Part shown: positions 28,166 to 37,672 of the stretch, piece by piece
Layout: the number at the start of each line of letters is the position of its first letter
Numbering within the stretch: position 1 is the stretch's first letter
From: Rhizobium sp. 18065
Lineage (GTDB): Bacteria > Pseudomonadota > Alphaproteobacteria > Rhizobiales > Rhizobiaceae
Reading direction: 5' to 3'
Length of the DNA: 64,000 bases
NCBI RefSeq assembly: GCF_902706095.1
Contig: NZ_CACSJP010000005.1
Span: forward strand, 327,179-391,178
Made by a program: the position numbers and the translations under genes
The notes under the pieces: generated by a model
Databases searched by the model: none
The model's input: only the letters and a program-made list of their open reading frames with translations
Told to the model about the DNA's origin: nothing

Positions 28166-29197
28166 TCACCGTTCAGTGAGTTTCAGCTCGATGCGACGGT
28201 TCTGGGATCGGGCCTCGACACTGTCGCCTTCGGCAATCGGCTGGTTTTCCCCAAAACCTGCTGCGACCAGACGGTTTGCGGGAACCCCCTGGGCAATCAG
28301 ATATTTGACTACCGAGATCGCGCGTGCAGCCGAAAGCTCCCAGTTGTCGGCGTAGCGCCCCGTTCCGGCGAGCGGCACATTGTCGGTATGCCCGTCGACA
28401 CGCAGCACCCAGTTGATTTCCGGCGGAATCTCCCGCGCCAGATCAAGCAGGGCCGTGCCCAATTTGGCCATCTCGACCTCACCGGCCGGATTGAGCACAT
28501 TGCCGCCGGACGGGAAAAGCACCTCCGACTGGAAGACGAAACGGTCACCGACGATGCGGATGTTTTCACGATCCGACAGGATTTCCCGCAGCCGGCCGAA
28601 GAAGTCGGACCGGTAGCGGTTCAACTCCTGAACCCGCTGGGCAAGAGCGACATTGAGCCGGCGACCGAGATCGGAAATTTTCGCCTGGGAATTCGCATCC
28701 TTGGCTTCCGACGCCTGTAGCGCCTCCTCGATGGCAGCGATCTGCGCCCGCAATGCGGCGATCTGTTGGTTGAGCAGCTCGATCTGGCTCATTGCCCGCG
28801 TGCTGACCTGCTTTTCCGCGTCCAGTTCCTGCGTCAGCCTGCCGACTTTCACATTGGCGGCATCGGCAGATCCGGTTCCACTCTCCAGAAGCTGCTGCAA
28901 ACGGGTGCGCTCGCTTTCCGAGGATGCGAGCGACGACTGCAGGCTGGCCAGCGTATCTTCGAGATCCTGCTTGCCGCTCTTTTCGAGCGCCAGCAACTGG
29001 GTCAGTTCGGCAATCTGGCTGTTCAGCCTGTTCAGCACCTCGTCCTTGCCGGAAATCTCCCGGCTCAGGATGAACTGCGCCAGCACGAAGACCGTGAGCA
29101 GAAACATGATCGCCAGCAGCAGCGTCGACAGGGCATCGACGAAGCCCGGCCAGTAATCGACGGAGCGCTCCCGGCGCCGGTTGCGGCCGAGCGCCAT
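28166..29197 (-). CDS. MotB/OmpA-like peptidoglycan-binding protein
   Basis: A 343-residue protein with a short basic cytoplasmic N-terminus, one membrane helix (VDALSTLLLAIMFLLTVFVL, residues 20-39), a long coiled coil (about 50-190) and a C-terminal OmpA domain: FVFQSEVLFPSGGNVLNP, LRVDGHTDNVPLAG and LSAARAISVVKYL, ending in RSQNRRIELKL. The plug/helix contains an Asp (residue 21, VDAL) that could serve as the proton-carrying acid. Together with the preceding MotA/ExbB-like gene (adjacent, 0-bp gap) it should form an ion-driven stator-like complex anchored to peptidoglycan. No flagellar genes are near. Confidence 0.88.
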   Translation of the reverse strand: MALGRNRRRERSVDYWPGFVDALSTLLLAIMFLLTVFVLAQFILSREISGKDEVLNRLNSQIAELTQLLALEKSGKQDLEDTLASLQSSLASSESERTRLQQLLESGTGSADAANVKVGRLTQELDAEKQVSTRAMSQIELLNQQIAALRAQIAAIEEALQASEAKDANSQAKISDLGRRLNVALAQRVQELNRYRSDFFGRLREILSDRENIRIVGDRFVFQSEVLFPSGGNVLNPAGEVEMAKLGTALLDLAREIPPEINWVLRVDGHTDNVPLAGTGRYADNWELSAARAISVVKYLIAQGVPANRLVAAGFGENQPIAEGDSVEARSQNRRIELKLTER

Positions 29198-30244
29198 TTA
29201 CTTCGTCCCGCCGATCTTGTCGTTCAGCCGGTCGAGCGTCTTGCGCATGGCGCGGGCGTCTTCCTGCTGCGCCTCGATCCAGTCACGCAGCATCTGCTGT
29301 TCGTTGCGCATGTTCTTCACCAGCCCCTGGATACCCTCGGCCAGTCCGGCAATCGCGGCAACAGAGCGCTCGCTATTGCTCGTATCGCCGCCTTCGCGGT
29401 TGGCGAGCCTTGCGACCTCGACAAGCAGCAGCTTCACATCTTCGCTGGCCACCGCGCCGCTGCCGTCGGAGACAACAGCCAGCTCGGAATCGAGGTCCGT
29501 CACGGAAGACAGCCAGTTTTCCAGTTCGGTATAGAAGCGGTTCTGCGCACGACCGGCCTGGAGATCGAGAAAGCCAAGGATCAGCGAGCCGGACAGGCCA
29601 AGTAGCGAGGACGAAAACGCAGTACCCATGCCGGCGAGTGGTGCCGTCAGGCCGCTCTTCAACGCGGTCAATACGTCATTGCTGTCGCCGGACGACGGGT
29701 CCAGCGACTGGATGACATCGTTGATCGAGGCGATCGTGCCCAGCAGACCCCAGAAGGTGCCGAGCAGGCCGAGAAAGACCAACAGGCCGACGAGATAGCG
29801 TGTCGTATCGCGTGATTCATCCAGGCGCGTGCCGATCGAATCGAGAATGGACCGCAGGGCGGTGCTGGAAATCGCCATCGAGCGGCGGCCGCCGATCAGC
29901 GATTTCATCGGCGCGAGCAGCCGCGGGTCGCGACCGACGCGGTCGAAATCATTGCCGGCGGCACGGAAGGAGTTGAACCAGCGCACTTCCGGGCGAAGCG
30001 CCAGCACATGGTTGAACACCAGGATGATGCCAACCGCCAGGACGCCGAGAATGAGGCCGTTCAGCCCCGGATTGGTGATGAAGGCCGCGTGGGCCTGTCG
30101 ATACAGAATGGCCGCGATGAAACCGACGATGATCAGGAAGATGATCATTGTGGTGAAGAAAGGCATCGGGCTGGAGAGCTTCTGGCCGTATTCCCCTGCT
30201 CGGGTTTCGCCCACTTCCAGGTCCGCCAGCTTCACTTTCGCCAT
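29198..30244 (-). CDS. MotA/TolQ/ExbB-like proton channel protein
   Basis: A 348-residue inner-membrane protein with TM segments near residues 29-48 and 62-82, then the MotA/ExbB core near 150-230: YLVGLLVFLGLLGTFWGLLG and LAGMGTAFSSSLLGLSGSLI. A C-terminal helical tail of about 110 residues faces the cytoplasm. It is upstream of and directly abuts the OmpA/MotB-like gene, so the two are one unit. Housekeeping pairs of this type are common in Rhizobiales. The arrangement resembles ZorA-ZorB of Zorya defence, but zorC/D/E are absent. Confidence 0.86.
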   Translation of the reverse strand: MAKVKLADLEVGETRAGEYGQKLSSPMPFFTTMIIFLIIVGFIAAILYRQAHAAFITNPGLNGLILGVLAVGIILVFNHVLALRPEVRWFNSFRAAGNDFDRVGRDPRLLAPMKSLIGGRRSMAISSTALRSILDSIGTRLDESRDTTRYLVGLLVFLGLLGTFWGLLGTIASINDVIQSLDPSSGDSNDVLTALKSGLTAPLAGMGTAFSSSLLGLSGSLILGFLDLQAGRAQNRFYTELENWLSSVTDLDSELAVVSDGSGAVASEDVKLLLVEVARLANREGGDTSNSERSVAAIAGLAEGIQGLVKNMRNEQQMLRDWIEAQQEDARAMRKTLDRLNDKIGGTK

Positions 30245-30345
30245 GTGTACTCAACCTCCGGGGAATCTCAGTCCCGAAGGCTAGTAGAAAAATGAGACGA
30301 ATTGAAGCCGGAAAGCCGCGTCATACAGCCCCGTTTTGAAAGCTT

Positions 30346-31146
30346 TTATGCCTGCGGTACGGGACGATTAATCACTTCTTCCAAGGCTTTGCGAATATAC
30401 TCGTTGCCGGCGATCACGGCACCGGTCTCGAACATATCCTGAGTGCCCTTCATGTCCGAGACGAAACCACCGGCTTCGCGGATCAGAAGAACACCGGCGG
30501 CAACGTCCCAGATGTTGAGACCGGTTTCCCAGAACCCATCCAGCCGACCGGCTGCGACATAGGCGAGATCGAGGGCAGCAGCCCCCATGCGCCGAACGCC
30601 GGAAACTTCGCCCATGACATGGCGCAGTTCGACGAGGAACTTGCCGTGCTGGGGACGGCCGAGATGCGGCACGCCGCAACCGATGACGCAATCCGACAGC
30701 ACCTTGCGGGCGCCGACGCGGATGCGGCGATCGTTGAGGAAGGCGCCGCCGCCCTTTTCCGTCGTGTAAAGTTCGTCCGTCGCCGGGTTGAAGATCACGC
30801 CGGCGACGATCTCGCCATTGCGCTCCAGCGCGATCGAGACGGCAAACTGCGGAATGCCGTGCAGGAAGTTGGTCGCGCCATCAAGCGGATCGACGATCCA
30901 GCGATGCGCGCCATCGGTGCCCTTGATCTCTTCGCTTTCCTCGCCGAGGAAACCATAGGTCGGACGCGCCTTCAAAAGCTCCTCGCGCACGATCTTCTCG
31001 GCGCGAAAATCGGCCTGCGAAACGAAGTCACCCGGCCCCTTGACGGAGACCTGCAGGTTCTGCACTTCGCCGAAATCGCGCGCCAGCGACTTGCCCGCCT
31101 TGATGGCGGACTGAACCATGACGTTGAGAAGAGCTGAACGGGCCAT
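30346..31146 (-). CDS. suhB: Inositol-1-monophosphatase family protein (SuhB)
   Basis: A Mg2+-dependent, Li+-sensitive-type phosphatase of 266 residues. Metal ligands are visible in GFLGEESEE near residue 70 and WIVDPLDGATNFLHGIPQFA near 88-107, and the second Asp site in LNIWDVAAGVLLIREAGG near 220. SuhB also binds the rRNA antitermination complex in E. coli. It lies 101 bp upstream of the MotA-like gene on the same strand, though nothing ties the functions together. Confidence 0.93.
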   Translation of the reverse strand: MARSALLNVMVQSAIKAGKSLARDFGEVQNLQVSVKGPGDFVSQADFRAEKIVREELLKARPTYGFLGEESEEIKGTDGAHRWIVDPLDGATNFLHGIPQFAVSIALERNGEIVAGVIFNPATDELYTTEKGGGAFLNDRRIRVGARKVLSDCVIGCGVPHLGRPQHGKFLVELRHVMGEVSGVRRMGAAALDLAYVAAGRLDGFWETGLNIWDVAAGVLLIREAGGFVSDMKGTQDMFETGAVIAGNEYIRKALEEVINRPVPQA

Positions 31147-31288
31147 TCGGTGACAATCCTTGAAATTCGGTGGTCGCTTTAAGCAAGCGACGAGAGCGGC
31201 GCTTGCGCGCGGCAGCGGTTGCGCGGTTCAAGACCACAAAAATTGCCGGATTTCAAGGGGCAACCCGCCATCCGGCCATGCGCACGGC

Positions 31289-32566
31289 TCACAGCAGCCC
31301 CGCAGCCCAGTGGACCGCCCAGTGGGCCGCCAAGCCGGCACACCCGGCAAGCAGCGAACCGACAGCCACTTTGGCGGCAAAGCTCCGGCTGCCCGTGCCC
31401 GCGGCATAGAGCACCTTCGCCGCGATATTGGCAATCACCGCAAGGCTGACCGCCTCGACCGCCACTGCCGGGCTCAGCCGATCCGCCATGCCGGCAATCG
31501 TCACCGTGGCCGCATCGACATCGGCAAAGGCCGAAAGCACCGAGACGAGATAAAGCCCGCCATCGCCGAAGACCTGGCTTGCCGCACGCGCCAGAAAAGC
31601 GACAGCGGTGATCAGCAGCGCCATGCGGATCACCGCGCCGATTTCGAACGGATTGGCCGGCAGGTCTCCCTCGCCGGCAGGCTCACGCAAGCGCACGAAA
31701 AACAGCGCGGCCAGGACCATGACCAGCGCAGCAGTGACAAGCCCCGGCAGGACGGACCATCCCAGCGAGGGCGATAGCGCCAGCATCAGAAACATGGTGC
31801 GGATCAGCGACACGGCGCCGGCAACCAGTGCCCCGGCGGCAAGCCCCGCTGACGAGCCTGCACTCACGCTTCGCCGTGCAAGGGCAAGTGTCGTTCCTGT
31901 CGAGGAGACCAGACCGCCGACGGCGCCGGCCGCCAGATCCCCTTGCCCCTGGCCAAGCAGACGCACCGCGACATAGCCGACATAGGAGATCGACGCGAGC
32001 GCGATGACCAGCACCACCAGAGTACGCGGAGACACCCCGCCGAATGGTCCCACTGGCTCAGCCGGGATCAGCGGCAGGAGCACGAATGTCATGGCCAGAA
32101 GAACGACCGCCGAGCGCAGCTCTTCCCATTTCAACCGCCGGATCGCCCCGTGCAGGAATTCGCGGCTCGCCAGAACAGCAACCATGGCCGCACCGCCGGC
32201 GGACGCCAGCACCATGTCGCCAATGACCGAGAGCGTGCCCAGGCCGAATGTCGTGACGGCGGCAATCACGGTCGTGGCGCTGAAGGATTTCTGCGCCTGC
32301 GCTTCCATCAGGCCGAAGCGCAGGATGATCGCGGTGACGCAGAGCAGGAAACCGGTCACGACCAGCCCTGGAAAATGCGTCGCCGCAACGGCCTGCTCTA
32401 TCAGCCCCGCAAGGCCGCCTGTCATTCCGATCAGGGTAAAGGTCCGGATCCCAGCCGTGCGTCCGCCCTCAGGCTCATCACGCTCGCGCCAATGACGCTC
32501 GACGCCCACGGCAGCACCGATGGCGATCGCAAGGCCCAGACGCTGGAACAGATCGAAGATGTCCAT
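31289..32566 (-). CDS. MgtC/SapB N-terminal plus DUF4010 membrane protein
   Basis: A 425-residue polytopic protein. Residues 1-145 form the MgtC-like part (LAIAIGAAVGVERHWRERDE, RTAGIRTFTLIGMTGGLAGL), and residues 180-420 are DUF4010 with many hydrophobic helices (GGLVSSTGTTLALARRS, SVLSAFADVDAATVTIA). Function is unknown; MgtC domains are linked to Mg2+ stress and F-ATPase control. Start at 32566 (MDIFDLFQRLGLA) is chosen: GGGAG lies 7 nt upstream, whereas the in-frame start at 32689 adds a Ser/Arg-rich stretch overlapping the Sel1 gene. Confidence 0.85.
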   Translation of the reverse strand: MDIFDLFQRLGLAIAIGAAVGVERHWRERDEPEGGRTAGIRTFTLIGMTGGLAGLIEQAVAATHFPGLVVTGFLLCVTAIILRFGLMEAQAQKSFSATTVIAAVTTFGLGTLSVIGDMVLASAGGAAMVAVLASREFLHGAIRRLKWEELRSAVVLLAMTFVLLPLIPAEPVGPFGGVSPRTLVVLVIALASISYVGYVAVRLLGQGQGDLAAGAVGGLVSSTGTTLALARRSVSAGSSAGLAAGALVAGAVSLIRTMFLMLALSPSLGWSVLPGLVTAALVMVLAALFFVRLREPAGEGDLPANPFEIGAVIRMALLITAVAFLARAASQVFGDGGLYLVSVLSAFADVDAATVTIAGMADRLSPAVAVEAVSLAVIANIAAKVLYAAGTGSRSFAAKVAVGSLLAGCAGLAAHWAVHWAAGLL

Positions 32567-32609
32567 GCCACCGCTCCCCCAAAGCGGTCGTATTCCGGAT
32601 CGAAACGTA

Positions 32610-33830
32610 TCAACTCCGACGGAAACGATTGGCCCCGTCGATCGCCTGCTTCTGCTGCTCCTCGTTGAGACCGAGATAGAAGTCCTCAAGGGCTGGATCC
32701 GTCAGGCCGGCACGACGCGACAGCACATACCATTTGGCAGCCTCGACCGGATCCGGCCGTGTGCCGAGTGCATTGATATAAAGATGCGACAGCCGGTTCT
32801 GCGCCACCACATTGCCGCGCTTGGCGGCAATGCTCAGCCAACGGAAGCCCTCGTCATAATCGCGCGGGCCATTGATGCCATTGACCAGCCAGATACCGAT
32901 ATCGAGCTGGGCCGTATCGAAACCGGCCTTTGCCGCCCGCTCAAGCCAGTCGCGGGCCTTGGCCTTCTTCTCTTCAGGCACATCCTTCAGCGCCGTATAG
33001 ACCTGGGCCAGCGCATATTGTGCATCGGCAATGCCCTGCTCGGACGCCTTTTCGTAATAGGGCATGGCCATGGTCAGGCCACGGACGCCCGGATTGTCCG
33101 ACACCAGGATCTGCGCCCAGTTGAACTGCGCCGAGCCATTGCCGGCATCGGCGGCGTTGCGCATGTATTCGTCGGCCTTTGCCTTGTCGCGGGGGACATA
33201 TTTTCCCTCCATCAACAGTAGGGCATATTTGAACATTGCCGAGGGTTCGCCGCCCTGCGCCGCCTGGCCATACCAGAAACTTGCACCTTTCAGGTCTCGC
33301 TTGACGCCAAGCCCGCGCGACATGATCTCCGCCAGCAATGTCTGCGCCGCCGGATCACCGAGTTGCGCACGCGGCAGCGCCTTGTCGACCGCCGTCAGAA
33401 ACAGGCCGCGCTGGAAAGCGCCATAAGCCTCGTCCGGTTCCCCGGAGAATTCCTTTTCCTTCGGCGGATCAGGCAGCGGCGTTCCCATGCGCAGATAGAT
33501 GTTGATCCCCTGCAATTCCTCTTCGCGATCGCCGTTGCCGTCCTTGCCAGTCTTGCCATCCTTGCCCTGCTCACGTCCGGATTTGATTTCCGGTTGCCTG
33601 GCATCACGATCGGCACGGTCCAGCGTCGTCGCATCCCCGTCGCTGCTGCTTGGTCGCTGACCGCGATCAATCGTTCCGGCATCCTCTGGCTCTGCAGGCC
33701 GGATTGCCGGCGCGTCACCAATCTCCAGGCCATCCTCTGTATCCTGCGCATAAACAGCAGGCGCCATCGCGAGGGCGAGCCCCGTAAAAGCGGCGAGAAT
33801 CAGACGATGGAAGAACAAGGATTGGCGCAT
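32610..33830 (-). CDS. Secreted Sel1-repeat protein
   Basis: A 406-residue protein with a signal peptide (FFHRLILAAFTGLALAMAPA, cleavage near VYA-QDT), a low-complexity acidic/Lys-rich linker (about 35-110, including a GKDGKTGKDGNGDREEE stretch), and at least five Sel1-like repeats (about 150-390) such as AQLGDPAAQTLLAEIMSRGL, ASEQGIADAQYALAQVY and AAKRGNVVAQNRLSHLYING-like units. Such repeats mediate protein binding; rhizobial examples include ExoR, a periplasmic regulator, but this is not clearly ExoR. ATG at 33830 is preferred to the TTG at 33842. It follows the ThiE-like gene by 8 bp, probably an operon. Confidence 0.82.
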   Translation of the reverse strand: MRQSLFFHRLILAAFTGLALAMAPAVYAQDTEDGLEIGDAPAIRPAEPEDAGTIDRGQRPSSSDGDATTLDRADRDARQPEIKSGREQGKDGKTGKDGNGDREEELQGINIYLRMGTPLPDPPKEKEFSGEPDEAYGAFQRGLFLTAVDKALPRAQLGDPAAQTLLAEIMSRGLGVKRDLKGASFWYGQAAQGGEPSAMFKYALLLMEGKYVPRDKAKADEYMRNAADAGNGSAQFNWAQILVSDNPGVRGLTMAMPYYEKASEQGIADAQYALAQVYTALKDVPEEKKAKARDWLERAAKAGFDTAQLDIGIWLVNGINGPRDYDEGFRWLSIAAKRGNVVAQNRLSHLYINALGTRPDPVEAAKWYVLSRRAGLTDPALEDFYLGLNEEQQKQAIDGANRFRRS

Positions 33831-33838
33831 GGAGCGGT

Positions 33839-34495
33839 TCAATCTTCAAACCGTGGCGCTTTTTCGTCCAGTTCGGCATTCACCTGGGAAACAATCGTCG
33901 CAGCCGCTGCCGGATCGTCGAAAACCGCCTTGCCGAGCGCCACGAACTCGGAACCGCTCTCGGCGACGACCACAGCGGACGAAGGATCAATACCGCCCAT
34001 GACAATGCAGGGAATGGCGATCATTGCCGACCACCATTCGCCAAGCGCCGTATTCTTCGAATGCGCTTCCGGCTTGATATCGCCATCGAGCTTGCCGAAG
34101 AAGATGTAGTCGGGCTGTGCTTCGCCCATCTCCAGCGCATGATGGCGGTCCATCGCATTGCCACCACCGACGATCATCTTCGGCGTATGGCTCTCGACGG
34201 CCTCCTTCAGAGCCGCTGCATTGCCACTGATATGCAGTCCGTCCGCCTTCACCCGGCCGGCAACCCGGCTGTTGTCGACGATCAGCGCCGCGGCACCCGC
34301 CTCCTGGATCACCGGAACCAGCAGTTCGGCATGTTTCTGGAATGTCGCGTCGTCCAGTGCATATTGCGGAATGATCACGGAAGCGACATCGCCGCCGCGC
34401 AATGCATCGCCGAGAACACGGGCCTGTTCGGCGGCATCCGCCATATCAGGGACGATCAGCACGAGGCGGCAGCGATCTTGTTTCTTCTTGGTCAT
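33839..34495 (-). CDS. ThiE-like thiamine phosphate synthase family protein (divergent)
   Basis: A 218-residue TIM-barrel protein starting MTKKKQDRCRLVLIVPDMAD. It resembles thiamine phosphate synthase: ALIVDNSRVAGRVKADGLHI corresponds to the NDR..A...ADGVH motif and IPCIVMGGID to the late IGGI phosphate loop. Key regions differ from ThiE: the usual pyrophosphate-site GxSxH is replaced by VGGGNAMDRHHALEMGE, and the GPxxPTxTK segment by FGKLDGDIKPEAHSK. Activity is therefore uncertain. No other thi genes are adjacent; it is followed by the Sel1-repeat gene. Confidence 0.7.
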   Translation of the reverse strand: MTKKKQDRCRLVLIVPDMADAAEQARVLGDALRGGDVASVIIPQYALDDATFQKHAELLVPVIQEAGAAALIVDNSRVAGRVKADGLHISGNAAALKEAVESHTPKMIVGGGNAMDRHHALEMGEAQPDYIFFGKLDGDIKPEAHSKNTALGEWWSAMIAIPCIVMGGIDPSSAVVVAESGSEFVALGKAVFDDPAAAATIVSQVNAELDEKAPRFED

Positions 34496-34883
34496 CGATG
34501 GTTCCGTTTCCGGGTGTTTCCGCAACCTGCGGAACACACCCTCGTTGTATCTCATGAAATCCGATAGACCGCTCTCCTGCAAGGATCAACCGGACAATGC
34601 GCATGGAGCTGAACTTCTATGCTGTCGCCTCGCTACAATCGCCCCTGTTGGCAGCAAGAAGACGTCGCCAGGACCAGCATCGCAGCCTGAAACAAGCGCC
34701 GCCGCCGAAGGCGTGATCAAAGCACGCGTTTCTACTCATTGATGTAGCGGCACACCTGTTCATCCCAGGAGAAAGCCGCTCCGCACCAGCATCCTGGCAC
34801 TGATCGGCTCCATCCGCCCGAAAGCCCTGCTGCAGCGCACATTCGCGCTTGCCGCGCATTCGCCTTTGACATAACCTTTTCCC
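34496..34883. other. Non-coding 388-bp spacer
   Basis: This is the spacer between the minus-strand ThiE-like gene and the + strand ArsR gene. Open frames here lack ribosome sites and family character, so I see no convincing gene, repeat or RNA. Divergent promoters are expected; TTGACA at 34867-34872 is too close to the ArsR ATG to act as its -35 unless a downstream start is used. Confidence 0.4.
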
Positions 34884-35144
34884 ATGACCAACGCGGATCC
34901 TTTCACGGCTATCGCAGACCCGAACAGGCGTCACATCCTGGAGGATCTGCGTCGATCGCCGAAGACCGTGAATGACCTCGCCAAGACGCTGCCGATCAGC
35001 CGCCCGGCCGTCTCGCAGCACCTCAAAGCCCTTTTGGATTGCGGCCTGGTCGACGTGAAGGCTGAAGGCACCCGCCGCATCTACTGCGTCAACCGTCCGG
35101 GTTTCGACCGGATGAACCTCTGGCTCGATCAATTCTGGTCCTGA
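34884..35144 (+). CDS. ArsR-family transcriptional regulator
   Basis: An 86-residue winged-helix protein: DPNRRHILEDLRRSPKTVND and LAKTLPISRPAVSQHLKALL (the recognition helix), then the wing EGTRRIYCVNRPG and a final FDRMNLWLDQFW. No paired metal-binding cysteines are seen (Cys in DCGLVD and YCV only), so the signal is not evidently a metal. The C-terminal RPGFDRMNLWLDQFW resembles SdpR/CadC-like regulators paired with SRPBCC proteins, but no partner is adjacent. Confidence 0.87.
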   Translation: MTNADPFTAIADPNRRHILEDLRRSPKTVNDLAKTLPISRPAVSQHLKALLDCGLVDVKAEGTRRIYCVNRPGFDRMNLWLDQFWS

Positions 35145-35298
35145 GCCGTGCTTGTTCACCGCAGAGCCTTTGTTCCCCACAGGATGCAGACAAAATAAAA
35201 GCCCCGAAGTCGATGTGAACTCCGGGGCCGAAAAATGGTGGCTGCTTCACTCAGTACATCGGGTCCGGATTATCCGGAGCCGGCGCAGCCACATCCTG

Positions 35299-35475
35299 TC
35301 AGTGTCGGGTGGAGGCCTTCAGGCGTTCCATTTCATCCTTAAGACGCAGCTTAAGACGCTTCAATTCGGCGATATGTTCATCGTTGACGGAGGGGGATGC
35401 AAGAGCGGTATGGAGCCTTTCCTCCAAAGCACCGTGCTTCTTTTCCAGCGATTCAAGATGAGCCTGCATGGTCAT
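35299..35475 (-). CDS. DUF465 (YdcH-like) small protein
   Basis: A 58-residue helical hairpin protein: MTMQAHLESLEKKHGALEER, then ASPSVNDEHIAELKRLKLRL and KDEMERLKAS. The pattern (LxxxHxxLExxI, then HIxxLKKxKLxLKDxI) is DUF465/YdcH. GGAAGG lies about 9 nt upstream. A second DUF465 gene lies 235 bp away on the opposite strand. Function is unknown. Confidence 0.85.
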   Translation of the reverse strand: MTMQAHLESLEKKHGALEERLHTALASPSVNDEHIAELKRLKLRLKDEMERLKASTRH

Positions 35476-35710
35476 TTGATGCGTCCTTCCTTATTGGCCT
35501 ACTTCCAGCTCTCTCCACTGGAGTTTCAGGCTTTACGAACGTAATGTGACACGAAGAATGCGGTTTGTCGAAGGCAAAGAACCCATTTCATTGCGGCAAA
35601 AACGCAGACAAGGATAACTTCCCGTTACCGGTATTTGGTGATAGGAGCTTGCGCGAATCTACCGTGCATCCTTAAAGAAAGTGCACGAGGCGGCAATCGG
35701 GGAACAAACA

Positions 35711-35914
35711 ATGGCCGATCAGGAACAGGCGGACGTCAGGCTCGCACTGGCACGGCTTCGCCAGGAGCACGAGGACTATGACGTCGCCATCAATGCGATG
35801 ATCTCGACCGGTTGCGATGCCCTGAGAATCCAGCGAATGAAAAAGAAGAAATTGTCCATCAAGGACAAGATCACCTCGATCGAGGATCAGATCATTCCGG
35901 ACATCATCGCCTGA
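35711..35914 (+). CDS. DUF465 (YdcH-like) small protein, second copy
   Basis: A 67-residue product from MADQEQADVRLALARLRQEH, ending with IQRMKKKKLSIKDKITSIED and QIIPDIIA; the KKKKLxIKDKI core is the DUF465 signature. ATG at 35711 follows GGGGAA by 6 nt. It lies 18 bp before purE and is probably the first gene of that transcript, divergent from the first DUF465 gene. Confidence 0.82.
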   Translation: MADQEQADVRLALARLRQEHEDYDVAINAMISTGCDALRIQRMKKKKLSIKDKITSIEDQIIPDIIA

Positions 35915-35932
35915 CCGCACAAAGGAAATCCG

Positions 35933-36433
35933 ATGACAGCTGAGTGCCCACCCGTCGCCATCATCATGGGAAGCCAGTCCGACTGGGAGACGATGAAAAA
36001 CGCTGCGGACACGCTGGACGCGCTCGGCGTCAACTATGAAGCCCGCATCGTGTCTGCCCATCGCACACCCGATCGCATGTATGCCTTTGCCAAGGGCGCG
36101 CGCGATGAAGGTTTCAAGATCATCATCGCCGGTGCCGGAGGCGCCGCCCACCTGCCCGGAATGGTCGCTTCGCTGTCGCCCCTGCCGGTTTTCGGTGTGC
36201 CGGTGCAGTCCAAGACCATGTCCGGCCTCGACAGTCTTTATTCGATCGTCCAGATGCCGGCCGGCATTCCCGTCGGCACGCTGGCCATCGGCCGCGCCGG
36301 CGCCGTCAACGCCGCGCTGCTTGCGGCCCGCGTTCTTGCCCTGCACGACGACGACCTGACCGAACGGCTCGACGACTGGATCGAGCGCCAAGCCGGATCT
36401 GTCGCCGACTATCCGATGGACGAAACTCCATGA
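35933..36433 (+). CDS. purE: N5-carboxyaminoimidazole ribonucleotide mutase
   Basis: PurE converts N5-CAIR to CAIR in purine synthesis. The 166-residue protein has the class I motifs [17 protein letters not shown] (residues 10-26), the SAHRTPDRM loop near 43, [15 protein letters not shown] near 72, and [24 protein letters not shown] [20 protein letters not shown] near 97. Its stop overlaps the purK start by 4 bp (ATGA). Confidence 0.97.
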   Translation: MTAECPPVAIIMGSQSDWETMKNAADTLDALGVNYEARIVSAHRTPDRMYAFAKGARDEGFKIIIAGAGGAAHLPGMVASLSPLPVFGVPVQSKTMSGLDSLYSIVQMPAGIPVGTLAIGRAGAVNAALLAARVLALHDDDLTERLDDWIERQAGSVADYPMDETP

Positions 36434-37494
36434 CCATTCGCACGATCGGCATCATCGGCGGCGGCCAGCTTGGCCGCATGCTCGCCATGGCCGCAGCACG
36501 GCTTAACTACCGCACCATCATCCTCGAGCCGCAGGCAGACAGCCCGGCGGCACAGGTGGCCAACGCCCAGATCACCGCCGCCTATGACGATCCGCAAGCG
36601 CTGGCAGAACTGGCAAAGCTGTGCGACGTCGTCACCTACGAATTCGAAAACGTGCCGGTCACGGCAGTCGAACGGCTGGCTGCAAGCGTTCCGGTCTACC
36701 CGCCGGCAAAGGCGCTGGAAGTTGCCCAGGACCGCGTCACCGAAAAACGTTTCCTCAACGCCTCGGGCATCGAGACGGCACGCTTTCACGCCATCGACAG
36801 CCAGACCGACCTCGAAGCGGCATTGGCCGATTTCGGCGGCGAAGGCGTCTTGAAGACCCGCCGCTTCGGCTACGACGGCAAGGGTCAGAAGGTTTACCGC
36901 AAGGGTGACACGGCCGAAGGCGGCTATGCGGCCCTCGGCCCCGTTCCGCTGATCCTTGAAAGCTTCGTGCCTTTCGTTCGCGAAGTGTCAATCATCGCCG
37001 CCCGTGGTGCCGATGGCGAGGTGCGGGCCTACGACCCGACCGAGAACGTCCACCGCAACGGCATCCTGCACACATCGACGCTTCCGGCCGCAATCCCGGC
37101 AGAAACGGCGATTGCCGCGCGTGAGGCTGCGACCAGGCTGCTCAACGGCCTCGACTATGTCGGTGTTGTCGGGATGGAGTTCTTCGTGCTCGCCGATGGC
37201 GGCCTGATCGCCAACGAGATCGCACCGCGCGTGCACAATTCCGGCCACTGGACAGAGGCCGCCTGCGTCGTCTCGCAGTTCGAGCAGCATATCCGCGCCG
37301 TGGCCGGCATGCCGCTCGGTGATCCGTCGCGCCACTCCGACTGCGTGATGACGAATCTGATCGGTGACGACATTGATTCCGTGCCGGCATGGCTCGCCCG
37401 CAGCAATGTCCTTGTGCACCTCTACGGAAAAACCGAAGCCCGCCCCGGTCGCAAGATGGGGCATGTGACGGAAATAATGTCGATTAAAGCCTGA
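36430..37494 (+). CDS. purK: N5-carboxyaminoimidazole ribonucleotide synthase
   Basis: This ATP-grasp enzyme makes N5-CAIR from AIR, ATP and bicarbonate, supplying PurE. In its 354 residues are the N-terminal [19 protein letters not shown] (6-24), TYEFENVP near 75, the ATP-grasp [12 protein letters not shown] near 141, EISIIAAR-like [20 protein letters not shown] near 182, and the late [18 protein letters not shown] near 258. It is translationally coupled to purE. Confidence 0.97.
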   Translation: MTIRTIGIIGGGQLGRMLAMAAARLNYRTIILEPQADSPAAQVANAQITAAYDDPQALAELAKLCDVVTYEFENVPVTAVERLAASVPVYPPAKALEVAQDRVTEKRFLNASGIETARFHAIDSQTDLEAALADFGGEGVLKTRRFGYDGKGQKVYRKGDTAEGGYAALGPVPLILESFVPFVREVSIIAARGADGEVRAYDPTENVHRNGILHTSTLPAAIPAETAIAAREAATRLLNGLDYVGVVGMEFFVLADGGLIANEIAPRVHNSGHWTEAACVVSQFEQHIRAVAGMPLGDPSRHSDCVMTNLIGDDIDSVPAWLARSNVLVHLYGKTEARPGRKMGHVTEIMSIKA

Positions 37495-37672
37495 ATTTCC
37501 GGGAATATTCGCTGCTTCTAGCGCGCATTTCCGGCATTGAAGGTTGACATGACCGGGCTGGTCGCGGTAATTGCGGCCAACTCTTCAGGGATGCGCCCGG
37601 GCGGCGCTCTTTTGATTGTTTTTGGCAGCGGGCGAATAAACCATTCCCCGACAATTGTTGTGGACCAGGAAA

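Noticed and set aside
28166..30244. ZorA-ZorB pair of a Zorya anti-phage system
   Set aside because: The MotA-like/OmpA-like architecture is similar, but there is no zorC, zorD (helicase) or zorE gene nearby; the neighbours are suhB and a flavoprotein.
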